Assembly (NCBI GenBank): GCA_046482735.1
Contig: JAWOEL010000144.1
Span: 1-26,470 of the forward strand
Source: JAQICB01 sp046482735
GTDB taxonomy: Bacteria; Bacteroidota; Bacteroidia; Bacteroidales; UBA1715
Reading direction: 5' to 3'
Length of the DNA: 26,470 nucleotides
Shown here: piece after piece, positions 8,355-15,988 of the stretch
How the letters are laid out: the number at the start of each line of letters is the position of its first letter
How positions within the stretch are numbered: position 1 is the stretch's first letter
Translations under genes and position numbers: made by a program
Notes under the pieces: generated by a model
The model's database searches: none
The model's input: the letters and a program-made list of their open reading frames with translations, nothing else
Told to the model about the DNA's origin: nothing

Positions 8355-8984
8355 TTATTTTTTTTGTAAAATTGTGACCCGAGGATTTTGTGAGGGGAGC
8401 TGGATATATGAAAATGTTTTGCTGATGTAATTGAATGTTTCTGTATTGTAAAAACATACATGTGTCGGGTCTGATGCATAATACCAACGAGCAAAGTTTG
8501 TTGTATCGTTATAAGGTTCCGTCATAATTATAAGAATACCCTGTTTTTTTAGTAACGACCCGATATATTCAATTTCATTGTCCGGTTGATAAAAATGTTC
8601 AAAGCACTCTGTTGCATATATAAAGTCGTATAGTCCGTTAGGGCGTGTTGGAAAAAAAAGTGGATCATAGTCATCACAGGTAAAACCTCGTTGTTTCATT
8701 AATAAGCTGAGTGTAGGACCGGGGCCACATCCAAAATCTAAACCATGTTCCCCTTTTGTAAGGTAAGGAACACTTTCATTGATAGCTTGCATAAGAAATT
8801 TTACATACCCGGGATGTTCTATACTGTTTTCGTGTTCTAAATACCGTTCTTTTTCATCTGATGGTTCAAGCAAATCGGTTGGTGCAGCATATACCAACTT
8901 GCAGTGCGTACAGGCATATAATGTGCGATTTTGCATTGCGTGAATTATGGTATGTTCTGGTGTATGACAAAGTGGACAATCCAT
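8355..8984 (-). CDS. Class I SAM-dependent methyltransferase with N-terminal zinc ribbon
   Basis: The 209-residue product starts with a Cys4 zinc-ribbon pattern (C3-x2-C6 and C25-x2-C28), followed by a class I methyltransferase fold. The SAM-binding motif I is GLDFGCGPGP at 81-90; ECFEHF at 126-131 and HVCFYNTETF near 175-184 correspond to later motifs of the Methyltransf_11/23-like group. The methyl acceptor is not identifiable. It begins only 3 bases after the helD stop codon, so it is almost certainly in the same operon. Zinc-ribbon methyltransferases of this size are often found with no firm substrate; tRNA, rRNA, lipid or small-molecule targets are all possible. Confidence 0.85.
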   Translation of the reverse strand: MDCPLCHTPEHTIIHAMQNRTLYACTHCKLVYAAPTDLLEPSDEKERYLEHENSIEHPGYVKFLMQAINESVPYLTKGEHGLDFGCGPGPTLSLLMKQRGFTCDDYDPLFFPTRPNGLYDFIYATECFEHFYQPDNEIEYIGSLLKKQGILIIMTEPYNDTTNFARWYYASDPTHVCFYNTETFNYISKTFSYIQLPSQNPRVTILQKK

Positions 8985-8987
8985 AGT

Positions 8988-11045
8988 TTATAATGGTAAA
9001 AAGGGGGTTTTATGTTTTGTATATGTTATATATAACTCGTGCATAGCACGTGTGCACCCTATGTACAATAGGTGTTTGTCTGTTTCTGTATGATAGTTTT
9101 CTTCTGTCGCATATGGTATAACAACAGAGTCAAACTCTAAACCTTTTGATAAATGTACCGAGCATATTTGTACACCGTGTACAAATGTAATACTATCAGG
9201 TGAAAGTAGATTGCACTTGATGTGTTTTGAAAGCTCTTCATGTAAAATTTCCGCCTGGGAGTTTGTTTTACAAATAATACCCATAGAACCGAAATCTTTT
9301 GTATTGAATTCAGTAATATACTCTACAATTTTTTTTATTTCTTGAGTATGTGATGAACATGAGACAATTTCGGGTTCTTTACCGTGTCGTTCTACGGTTT
9401 CCAAATCAGCATTAGGGAGTATTTTTTGTGCAAATTCTGTAATTTCGAAACTGGACCGGTAACTTTTGCACAGTTTTACAAGATGAGCACCGGGAAACAT
9501 CTCTTGTATTTTTTCGTGAGAAGAAGAACTATATGTGGTAACTGACTGGTTTGAATCTCCCAGAATTGTTTTTTTACACGGAAAAAGCTTTGTGAGTACT
9601 GCGTATTGAATTGGTGCATAGTCTTGCATTTCGTCAATTATCAGGTGTTTAACTGAATGATAACTTCTTGAACCCTCTAATTTTATTTTCATGTATGCAA
9701 GACCAAAAATATCTAAAAATTCATAAACAGAACGAGCATGTACTTTGAGCATTTCGGGTTTTTCGAGCCAGATAAATAATTCTTTGTATAATTGCTTTAA
9801 CTGAGTTATACGAAACATTTTTTTAATGTCTGCTTCAATTTTATTTACGTGTTTTGCTCGTAACTCTACTGTGTGCGTGAATGTTACGAATCTGGCAATT
9901 TCCTCCGCCATAGAGCGGAACCGTTTAAACAGAGGAACCCGACGGAAAGTTTGGTATTTTTCGGCAACAATTGTGTTTGGGACGAAGTACTTGTCTACTT
10001 GTAAATCATTGGGCGTAAAAAAGTGTTCTTCTATGTAATTAATAAATCTGTTAACATTTGAAACAAATTCAGAATCAGATTTAAATTGTATTCTTTCAAT
10101 TAATTTTTGATCATGTTTTTCCAAAATTTGTGAAGTTTGGTCAAAAAATGATTGAAATCGTATGTTCTTATCAAGAATTTCCTCGGCAAATTCTTCTATT
10201 CCCATTTCGGGTATATTCTCTTCGCCTAATTCAGGTAATACACCTGATATGTAATCGGCAAATACTTTATTGGGAGAAATAATAAGTATATCTTGTGCCG
10301 AAATTGTGTCTTTATGTTTATATAGCAAAAATGCTATTCTATGCAAGGCTATTGATGTTTTGCCGGAACCCGCAACGCCCTGTATAATGAGTTCATAATC
10401 AGTATCGTTTCTAATTATTGCGTTTTGGTTGCGCTGAATAGTTGCAACAATGTTTTTCATTTTTTCATCTGTTGCTCTGCTCAATTCTTGCTGTAAAATG
10501 TCATCATGAATGTGCATGGAACTTTCCAGTACAAACTCCATGTGTTTGTTTTTAATCCGGTATTGGCGTTTGAGAGAAATTTCACCTCCGATTGTTCCAT
10601 TTGGTGCTTCATATTCAGCTTCACCAATTTCGTAGTCGTAGAACATACTGGAAATAGGGGCACGCCAGTCATGAATTAAATTGTCATTTTTTTCAAAATC
10701 AAAAAAAGAATTAATACCTATATAAATTGGTTTTGCAGAGTTTGCATCATGCTCGGTAAAGTCAATTCTCCCGAAATAGGGAGAGGGAATTTGTTTTGTA
10801 ATAGTTACTATTTGTTTTTGAGCCTTTTCACCGGTAAGAGCTTTTTGCGTTATCGATTCTCGTACCGATACTTTTTCTACGTGATCCATGCCGGATTTAT
10901 GCTCCCACATATAGTCCTTAAATTCCTGAACGTCTTTTGAATAGTTTTGTATGCTTTTTTGGAGCATATCACGCGTGTGTTCGAGTCGTGATATTATCCA
11001 GTTTAAATGTTTTTTTTCTTCTTGTTCTGTTTTTTTTGAACTCAT
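8988..11045 (-). CDS. helD: HelD-like superfamily 1 helicase / RNA polymerase recycling motor
   Basis: The 685 residues show an N-terminal predicted helical hairpin (about 1-85, rich in E/K/Q), then IDFTEHD, IYIGINSFFD and DWRAPISSMFYDYE (126-139), sequence features of HelD proteins. UvrD-like ATPase motifs follow: Walker A GVAGSGKT at 223-230, Walker B IIDEMQD near 469-475, LGDSNQ at 495-500, YRSSFEITEF near 529, and C-terminal LSKGLEFDSV and YIGCTRA. HelD in Bacillus and mycobacteria pries stalled RNA polymerase off DNA, using the N-terminal arm in the secondary channel. Here the same role is inferred by homology. It lies downstream of the purC terminator and 3 bases upstream of the methyltransferase gene. 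A generic UvrD-type DNA helicase is the alternative. Confidence 0.9.
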   Translation of the reverse strand: MSSKKTEQEEKKHLNWIISRLEHTRDMLQKSIQNYSKDVQEFKDYMWEHKSGMDHVEKVSVRESITQKALTGEKAQKQIVTITKQIPSPYFGRIDFTEHDANSAKPIYIGINSFFDFEKNDNLIHDWRAPISSMFYDYEIGEAEYEAPNGTIGGEISLKRQYRIKNKHMEFVLESSMHIHDDILQQELSRATDEKMKNIVATIQRNQNAIIRNDTDYELIIQGVAGSGKTSIALHRIAFLLYKHKDTISAQDILIISPNKVFADYISGVLPELGEENIPEMGIEEFAEEILDKNIRFQSFFDQTSQILEKHDQKLIERIQFKSDSEFVSNVNRFINYIEEHFFTPNDLQVDKYFVPNTIVAEKYQTFRRVPLFKRFRSMAEEIARFVTFTHTVELRAKHVNKIEADIKKMFRITQLKQLYKELFIWLEKPEMLKVHARSVYEFLDIFGLAYMKIKLEGSRSYHSVKHLIIDEMQDYAPIQYAVLTKLFPCKKTILGDSNQSVTTYSSSSHEKIQEMFPGAHLVKLCKSYRSSFEITEFAQKILPNADLETVERHGKEPEIVSCSSHTQEIKKIVEYITEFNTKDFGSMGIICKTNSQAEILHEELSKHIKCNLLSPDSITFVHGVQICSVHLSKGLEFDSVVIPYATEENYHTETDKHLLYIGCTRAMHELYITYTKHKTPFLPL

Positions 11046-11060
11046 ATATATTGCTTGTAG

Positions 11061-11086
11061 AAAAAAAGCCCTGTAGCAGGGCTTTT
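11061..11086 (-). terminator. Intrinsic terminator of purC
   Basis: Arms 11064-11073 (AAAAGCCCTG) and 11077-11086 (CAGGGCTTTT) form a perfect 10-bp stem with a 3-base loop. Read on the minus strand it is followed by a run of U, 26 bases after the purC stop. It separates purC from helD. Confidence 0.9.
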
Positions 11087-11111
11087 AAAAATGAATTAAC
11101 AGTAAAAAATA

Positions 11112-12053
11112 TTATTTTTGTAAATAATTTGTTACGTTTGTTTCTATTCGTTCAACAATATTTGAAATATCTGATTTTACAAATGTATCTCCGGTAATAT
11201 GTTCGTATAATTCAATATATCGTTCACTTACCTGATGTATGAAATCATCGGACATATCTGGAATAGATTGCCCTTCTTTGCCTTGAAAGCCATTTTCTAT
11301 AAGCCATTGGCGAACAAATTCTTTTGATAACTGTTTTTGTTGTTCACCCTTTTGAAGTCTTTGTTCATATTCATCAGCATAAAAATAACGAGACGAATCC
11401 GGAGTGTGAATTTCATCGATTAAGACAATTTTACCATCTACGGTGCCAAATTCATATTTTGTATCAACCAAAATTAAACCTTTGTCCTCAGCTATTTCGG
11501 TGCCACGAGCAAATAATTTATAGGTATAGTCTTCTAGTTGAGCATATACATCAGCATCAATAATACCTTGTTTAATTATTTCATCACGACTAATATCTTC
11601 GTCATGCCCTTCCATAGCTTTTGTAGTAGGGGTAATTATTGGTTTTTCGAATTTTTGATTTTCAACCATACCTTCAGGTAAAGGAACACCACAAAGAGAT
11701 CGTTTTCCTGCTTTGTATTCTCGCCATGCATGTCCGGTTAAGTATCCTCGAATAACCATTTCAATAGCAAATGGTTCAGCCTTTTTTCCAACAGTTACAT
11801 TGGGGTCAGGACAAGCTTCTTTCCAGTTAGGAACGATATCTGCTGTAGCATCAAGAAATTTTGCTGCTATTTGGTTAAGTACTTGTCCTTTAAACGGAAT
11901 ACCTTTTGGTAGCACAATATCAAAGGCGGAAATCCTGTCAGATACGAGCATAACCAGTTTGTCGTTGTTTATTGTATATACATCTCGTACTTTACCTTTG
12001 TAAACCTGTGTTTGTTTCGGAAATGAGTAATTTGATTCAATAATTGCTTTCAT
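11112..12053 (-). CDS. purC: Phosphoribosylaminoimidazole-succinocarboxamide synthase (SAICAR synthase)
   Basis: PurC joins aspartate to CAIR with ATP in step 8 of purine synthesis, in the cytosol. The 313-residue length belongs to the longer, eukaryote-like SAICAR synthase group rather than the ~240-residue E. coli type. Conserved segments are YKGKVRDVY at 18-26 (nucleotide binding), VSDRISAFD at 37-45, VIRGYLTGHAW at 100-110, GLILVDTKYEFG, and LIDEIHTPDSSRY. The start ATG lies 12 bases after the phoH stop, so phoH and purC probably share a transcript that ends at the hairpin at 11061-11086. No other purine gene is nearby. Confidence 0.97.
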   Translation of the reverse strand: MKAIIESNYSFPKQTQVYKGKVRDVYTINNDKLVMLVSDRISAFDIVLPKGIPFKGQVLNQIAAKFLDATADIVPNWKEACPDPNVTVGKKAEPFAIEMVIRGYLTGHAWREYKAGKRSLCGVPLPEGMVENQKFEKPIITPTTKAMEGHDEDISRDEIIKQGIIDADVYAQLEDYTYKLFARGTEIAEDKGLILVDTKYEFGTVDGKIVLIDEIHTPDSSRYFYADEYEQRLQKGEQQKQLSKEFVRQWLIENGFQGKEGQSIPDMSDDFIHQVSERYIELYEHITGDTFVKSDISNIVERIETNVTNYLQK

Positions 12054-12065
12054 AAATTTACTTGT

Positions 12066-13016
12066 TTATTTGTTTGTATCGAATGCAGTAATAATTTTTT
12101 TAACAAGAGGGTGACGCACCACGTCTTTTTGAGCAAAATAGATAGTTTCAATACCATCTATCTGAGAAAATAAACTGATGCATTGTTCTAAACCCGATTT
12201 TCGTTTGTCCGGTAAATCTATTTGGGTTAAATCACCGGTTATAATAAACTTAGCATGTTCACCCATACGCGTCACAAACATTTTAAGTTGATTCAGTGTT
12301 GCATTTTGAGCTTCGTCGAGAATTACATAGGCATTATCTAAAGTACGACCTCTCATGTATGCGAGAGGAGCAATTTGTATAACGTTGTCTGTAAGTAATT
12401 CTTGAAGCTTTCGTGGATGCATCATGTCGAGCAGGGCATCATATAATGGTTGTAAATACGGATCGAGTTTTTCTTGCATGTCACCCGGTAAAAAGCCTAA
12501 TTTTTCTTCAGCTTCTACAGCAGGACGACAGAGAATTATTCGTTGTACTTCTTTGTTTTTAAGAGCTTTTACTGCAAGCGACACGGCAGTATATGTTTTG
12601 CCTGTACCTGCAGGACCGACAGCAAAAATTAAATCATTTTTTTGTTGTTTTTCAACCAGTTTTTTTTGATTGGGGGTCCGAGCCTTTATAGGTTTGCCAT
12701 GATTACCAAAAAATAAAATTTCATTGCTTGGGTCTTCATGTGTATAAAGAGACTCATTTTTACCCGATGCTCGTAAAATATCATGAATCATGGCAAGTGA
12801 AATTCCATGATGTTTTGTTACGTAGTACAGAATTCCCTGAAACTGAACTTCAAAATATTCAATCTCTTTTTTGCTGCCTATTAGCTTCAATTCGTTTCCA
12901 CGGGCGATAATTTTAACTTTTGGAAAAAAAGATTTTATGAGATTAATTTTTTCATTATCAATGCCGTAAAGGTCAATTGGGTCTATTGTATGTAACGATA
13001 TTGTTTGTTCTGTCAT
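12066..13016 (-). CDS. phoH: PhoH-like ATPase
   Basis: The 316-residue protein has an N-terminal nucleic-acid-binding (KH-like) region over about residues 20-95 and a PhoH P-loop ATPase domain behind it, with Walker A GPAGTGKT at 134-141, the CRPAVEAEEKLGFLPGDMQEK segment split over 163-183, and Walker B VILDEAQN at 231-238, followed by the sensor-like TGDLTQIDL. In bacteria this group is linked to RNA metabolism (YbeZ with the YbeY endoribonuclease in E. coli); direct function here is inferred. It is the first gene of a likely phoH-purC operon and is divergent from the gene at 13097, with an 80-bp shared upstream region. Confidence 0.95.
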   Translation of the reverse strand: MTEQTISLHTIDPIDLYGIDNEKINLIKSFFPKVKIIARGNELKLIGSKKEIEYFEVQFQGILYYVTKHHGISLAMIHDILRASGKNESLYTHEDPSNEILFFGNHGKPIKARTPNQKKLVEKQQKNDLIFAVGPAGTGKTYTAVSLAVKALKNKEVQRIILCRPAVEAEEKLGFLPGDMQEKLDPYLQPLYDALLDMMHPRKLQELLTDNVIQIAPLAYMRGRTLDNAYVILDEAQNATLNQLKMFVTRMGEHAKFIITGDLTQIDLPDKRKSGLEQCISLFSQIDGIETIYFAQKDVVRHPLVKKIITAFDTNK

Positions 13017-13096
13017 TATAATCTTTCAAAATAATATGTACATTTGAATCACAAAAATACTATTTTATTCTTATTTTTACTAAAAATTATTGAATA

Positions 13097-13933
13097 ATGA
13101 TAACAGTTACATTAACCACAGATTGGGGGGGAGACGGCTTATATTCCGGTGCTTTTAAGGGAAGGTTAGTGCACTGTGTTCCGGGGATTCAACTTATTGA
13201 CATAACGCATTCTGTAGATGCACTAAATCCTGCTATGGCAGTGTATGCATTACATAACGGGTATTCTTTTTTTGCAGATAATACTATTCATGTTGTTGGC
13301 GTGGGGGGAAATGTTGGAAATGAGCACGTACTCGAATCACGTGAGTTTATTTGTTTTGAGTATAATAAACATTATTTTATTGGTCCAAACAATGGTATGT
13401 GGGAAATGTTGTTTGGTGAAGTTCCGGAAGAGGTTTATGTGTTAGATTATACACCTCAATATACTTCTTTCCCCGAGCTGAATATATATGTTGAGGCTAT
13501 ATTACAATTATCTTTGGGAAAGCATCCTTATGAAATTGGACATCTCGGTACATGTAAATTGGGGAGATTAATTTCTTTGCCTGCCCGAAAATCTAATGAG
13601 CTTTTGGGTATTTTTCAATATTTTGATGTGTATGGTAATGGTATTACTAATATTTCTCAGGAAGAATTTTATGATGCGGCACAGGGGAGAAGTTTTTCTA
13701 TTATTGTAGGATCCGATAGAGCTCAATTTGTGACTGATTTTATAGCACAGGATTATTCCGAAGGTGACCCCTCAAAAATACTTGCTTTGTTTAGTTTTAC
13801 CGGTTTTTTGGAAATATGTGTTCCGTCTTCTCAATTAACTAAGTTTTTACATATCGAAAAAAATACTAAAATTCTTGTTCGGTTTTTTGATGGTAGTGAA
13901 GATGTGAAAATTGAAAATGGAAAATTGTTTTAA
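13097..13933 (+). CDS. SAM hydroxide adenosyltransferase (DUF62)-like protein, catalytic residues not conserved
   Basis: The 278 residues show the two-domain layout of the DUF62/SAM hydrolase family: VTLTTDWG at 4-11, the VDITH-like LIDITHSVD near 33-41, FIGPNNG at 94-100 (family FxxPDNG), FDVYGNGITNI near 176-186 (family DxFGNxxTNI) and SFTGFLEICV near 233-242. Characterised members hydrolyse SAM to adenosine and methionine and use an Asp-Arg-His triad (D68, R75, H127 in the Pyrococcus enzyme). Here the first loop reads VGVGGNVGNEHVLES, with neither the Asp nor the Arg, and the His-bearing loop reads SFPELNIYVEA. Activity may therefore be lost or altered. The N-terminal half still suggests nucleoside/SAM binding. 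It is divergent from phoH and probably monocistronic. Confidence 0.8.
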   Translation: MITVTLTTDWGGDGLYSGAFKGRLVHCVPGIQLIDITHSVDALNPAMAVYALHNGYSFFADNTIHVVGVGGNVGNEHVLESREFICFEYNKHYFIGPNNGMWEMLFGEVPEEVYVLDYTPQYTSFPELNIYVEAILQLSLGKHPYEIGHLGTCKLGRLISLPARKSNELLGIFQYFDVYGNGITNISQEEFYDAAQGRSFSIIVGSDRAQFVTDFIAQDYSEGDPSKILALFSFTGFLEICVPSSQLTKFLHIEKNTKILVRFFDGSEDVKIENGKLF

Positions 13934-14039
13934 TTATCTTTATACAAAAAAAATAGAGCAAGCATCAATTAAAAAAACTTTCCTGTAAGTTTATTTTTAA
14001 ATATCTGTCTTAAACAGTAAACATAAAAACAATACAGAT

Positions 14040-14423
14040 ATGAAAACTAAACATACATTTATTTTAATAGCATTTTTTTCGTTTTTATCGGCGAATATAT
14101 ATGCACAAAAAACTACAGAAAGCTTTACTGTATATGGCAGTTGCGGCATGTGTGAAGAACGCATAGAACAAACAGCTCTTGGTGTTAACGGCGTTTCGTC
14201 TGCTGAATGGAACAGTTCAGACCAAAAACTTACGGTACGTTTTGATAAGTCTCAAACAGATGTATCGGCAATTCAAAAATCAATTGCTGCTGTTGGTCAC
14301 GACACCGAACTGTTTGCAGCAAATGACGACGTGTATGCCAATCTTCCGGGTTGTTGCCAGTATGATAGAAAATCCCCTGCATCTAAAAAATCACATAAGG
14401 GAACTAAAGGGTGTAAACATTAA
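14040..14423 (+). CDS. Secreted heavy-metal-associated (HMA) domain protein
   Basis: The 127-residue product has a signal peptide (residues 1-22, ending IYAQ) and one HMA ferredoxin-like domain with the metal-binding motif GSCGMCEERIE (C35, C38). After the domain comes a cysteine-rich, lysine-rich tail with C105-C106 and C125. Such proteins bind Cu+ or similar soft metals and hand them to transporters or act as periplasmic scavengers; which metal cannot be told. It stands alone, with no CopA-type ATPase or efflux gene next to it, and is followed by a strong terminator at 14535. Confidence 0.88.
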   Translation: MKTKHTFILIAFFSFLSANIYAQKTTESFTVYGSCGMCEERIEQTALGVNGVSSAEWNSSDQKLTVRFDKSQTDVSAIQKSIAAVGHDTELFAANDDVYANLPGCCQYDRKSPASKKSHKGTKGCKH

Positions 14424-14534
14424 AAGTTTTAAACATACCAATATACAGTCACATTAAATTGATCAAATTAATTATAACATAATAATCGTTTTTCTGTAAT
14501 ATTATTTATTGAACATTTGGCTGTGTGGAGGTTA

Positions 14535-14581
14535 GTGACATTTTTTCGTTGTAAATAACTGAAAAAATGTCACTTTTTTTT
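14535..14581 (+). terminator. Intrinsic terminator after the HMA gene
   Basis: A perfect 13-bp inverted repeat (GTGACATTTTTTC at 14535-14547 and its complement at 14561-14573) with a 13-base loop is followed by eight T. It lies 111 bases after the HMA stop codon and ahead of the hsp20 upstream region. Confidence 0.88.
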
Positions 14582-14683
14582 GTAAAAAAACTGAAAAAAA
14601 ATCTTAAATTTTATATGAATACGTATTGGTATGCGATTTGAATAATTTTTAGTGAAGTTAAAATTATTGTCGAACCAAAAAAA

Positions 14684-14690
14684 AGGAGGT
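14684..14690 (+). promoter_or_regulatory. Strong Shine-Dalgarno of hsp20
   Basis: AGGAGGT lies 4 bases before the ATG at 14695. Most genes here show no such sequence, as expected for Bacteroidota, so the full anti-SD complement is exceptional and supports the chosen start. Confidence 0.75.
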
Positions 14691-14694
14691 AGTT

Positions 14695-15135
14695 ATGGCA
14701 CTTATGAAATTTCCAGATGCAGCTGTTCCAAGTTGGTTTAATAACATATTAGATGATGATTTTTTTAATACATCACATCGTCATTTTTCGGACACAAATA
14801 CGACATTACCTTCGGTAAATATAAAAGAAAATACCGATGATTATGTTGTGGAAATGGCGGTTCCGGGGTTTAATAAAAAAGATGTGAACATTGAACTGGA
14901 GAATAATACGCTTACAATTTCATCAGATAAAAAAGCTGAAAAAGAAACTGATGAAAATGAGAAATTTGCAAGAAAAGAATTTAGTTATCAATCTTTTTGT
15001 CGTACATTTACTTTACCCGAAACAGTAGATGATGAAAAAATTGCTGCAAAATATGATAATGGTATTCTTTACATTACCATACCAAAAAAAGAAGCAGCAA
15101 AACCAAAACCACCAAAACAAATTCAAATTAAGTAA
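14695..15135 (+). CDS. Small heat shock protein, Hsp20/alpha-crystallin family
   Basis: This 146-residue ATP-independent chaperone binds unfolding proteins in the cytosol. The alpha-crystallin domain spans about 39-131, including SVNIKENTDDYVVEMAVPGF near 40-59, the beta-strand LTISSDKK, and the GILYITIPK end. The C-terminal I-x-I oligomerisation motif is present (IQI, 143-145). The length is normal for bacterial Hsp20. It has a strong SD at 14684 and its own terminator at 15144, so it should be a single-gene unit, presumably stress-induced; no CIRCE-like element was recognised upstream. Confidence 0.96.
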   Translation: MALMKFPDAAVPSWFNNILDDDFFNTSHRHFSDTNTTLPSVNIKENTDDYVVEMAVPGFNKKDVNIELENNTLTISSDKKAEKETDENEKFARKEFSYQSFCRTFTLPETVDDEKIAAKYDNGILYITIPKKEAAKPKPPKQIQIK

Positions 15136-15143
15136 TATAATTG

Positions 15144-15170
15144 TCTGTCCTAATAAAGGACAGATTTTTT
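15144..15170 (+). terminator. Intrinsic terminator of hsp20
   Basis: Arms TCTGTCCT (15144-15151) and AGGACAGA (15157-15164) form an 8-bp stem with a 5-base loop and are followed by six T. The hairpin starts 9 bases after the hsp20 stop. Confidence 0.9.
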
Positions 15171-15216
15171 ATGTGTGTTATTCATGTTGTGTAATTTAAA
15201 TAAAATAAATGAAGCC

Positions 15217-15672
15217 ATGAAAACAATAATAGGTATATTACTAATAGGTTTATGTTGTGCAAGTTGTAATGCACAGGATGAAAATAGTACATCTCCAAAA
15301 GAACCAAAACAAACAAATACACAGTCTAAACCAGAAGAAAAGGTAATTGTGAATAAAGAATATGATGATGATGGTAATATAATAAAATACGATTCAACAT
15401 ATAGTTATTATTATTCTAATATTGAGGGTGATAAAAAAGTAGCAGATAGTATTTTTAATCAATTCAAAAAGTCATTTAATCAACAATATACGTTTTCTGA
15501 ACAACCGTTTTTTTATGATTTTTTCTTTGAAGATTCATTGTTGCACTATGATTTTTATAAAAAAGATTTTTTTATTGAACGATACAAACAGAATATGAAA
15601 CAAATGAATCAATTGTTTATGGAAATGGATTCTGTTAAAAATGAATTTTTTGAAAAACAGTTTCCTGAATAA
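15217..15672 (+). CDS. Small putative lipoprotein, unrecognised family
   Basis: The 151-residue product starts with MKTIIGILLIGLCCASC, a lipoprotein-type signal sequence (lipid-modified Cys about residue 17, with a loose -3 position as is common in Bacteroidota). I use the ATG at 15217; the upstream ATG at 15175 would put 14 polar residues before the signal. The mature part is acidic and rich in Asn, Gln, Lys and aromatic residues, with an extended polar linker after the Cys and a C-terminal half of repeated FFYDFFFEDSLLHYDFYKKDFF-like aromatic clusters broken into short pieces. No known domain is recognised. It is flanked by terminators on both sides and probably sits in the inner leaflet of the outer membrane. 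Confidence 0.75.
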   Translation: MKTIIGILLIGLCCASCNAQDENSTSPKEPKQTNTQSKPEEKVIVNKEYDDDGNIIKYDSTYSYYYSNIEGDKKVADSIFNQFKKSFNQQYTFSEQPFFYDFFFEDSLLHYDFYKKDFFIERYKQNMKQMNQLFMEMDSVKNEFFEKQFPE

Positions 15673-15683
15673 TTATATTAATT

Positions 15684-15711
15684 AAAAAATGAGTTGCGAA
15701 ACTCGTTTTTT
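15684..15711 (+). terminator. Terminator after the small lipoprotein gene
   Basis: AAAAAATGAGTT (15684-15695) pairs with AACTCGTTTTTT (15700-15711), with one T-G wobble and a 4-base loop; the 3' arm itself ends in T's. The inverted repeat begins 12 bases after the stop codon. Confidence 0.8.
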
Positions 15712-15921
15712 AGTATTTCAATATAGCTATACATGTTAAAACATGTACCTGTTCGCCTCCTGGCTCTGGAGGCTTGTTTCGTTTATAGAAAGTAGAAATT
15801 ACTTCCGGGTTAAAATTTTATTATTTAGTATGTAATCTGCTATAGATTTTTTTATGTTCTTTCTTTTTTTTGTGAAAAAATATGTATTTTTAAGAAAATT
15901 AATTTGAAAAATAGTAGTCGT

Positions 15922-15967
15922 GTATCAATAATTACCGCACATATTGAGTTAAAATTGATACTTTTTT
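15922..15967 (+). promoter_or_regulatory. Inverted repeat with T-run just upstream of katG
   Basis: GTATCAAT (15922-15929) and ATTGATAC (15954-15961) are perfect 8-bp arms separated by 24 bases, and the second is followed by six T. It ends 21 bases before the katG ATG. It could be an operator for an oxidative-stress regulator or a leader attenuator. No known OxyR/PerR consensus was recognised. Confidence 0.35.
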
Positions 15968-15988
15968 AGTAATTATTAAAAAAAAAAT

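Larger units (their letters stand above)
15673..15988. other. Gene-free region upstream of katG
   Basis: These 316 bases contain the terminator at 15684, a TACATGT palindromic hairpin (15730-15736 with 15741-15747), a GC-rich hairpin GCCTCC/GGAGGC (15755-15760 with 15768-15773), and the katG upstream repeat described separately. No open frame of useful length is seen. Confidence 0.7.

Noticed and set aside
13097..13933. Fluorinase or chlorinase
   Set aside because: The family resemblance exists, but halogen-pocket residues and insertions cannot be identified and the core catalytic residues are missing.
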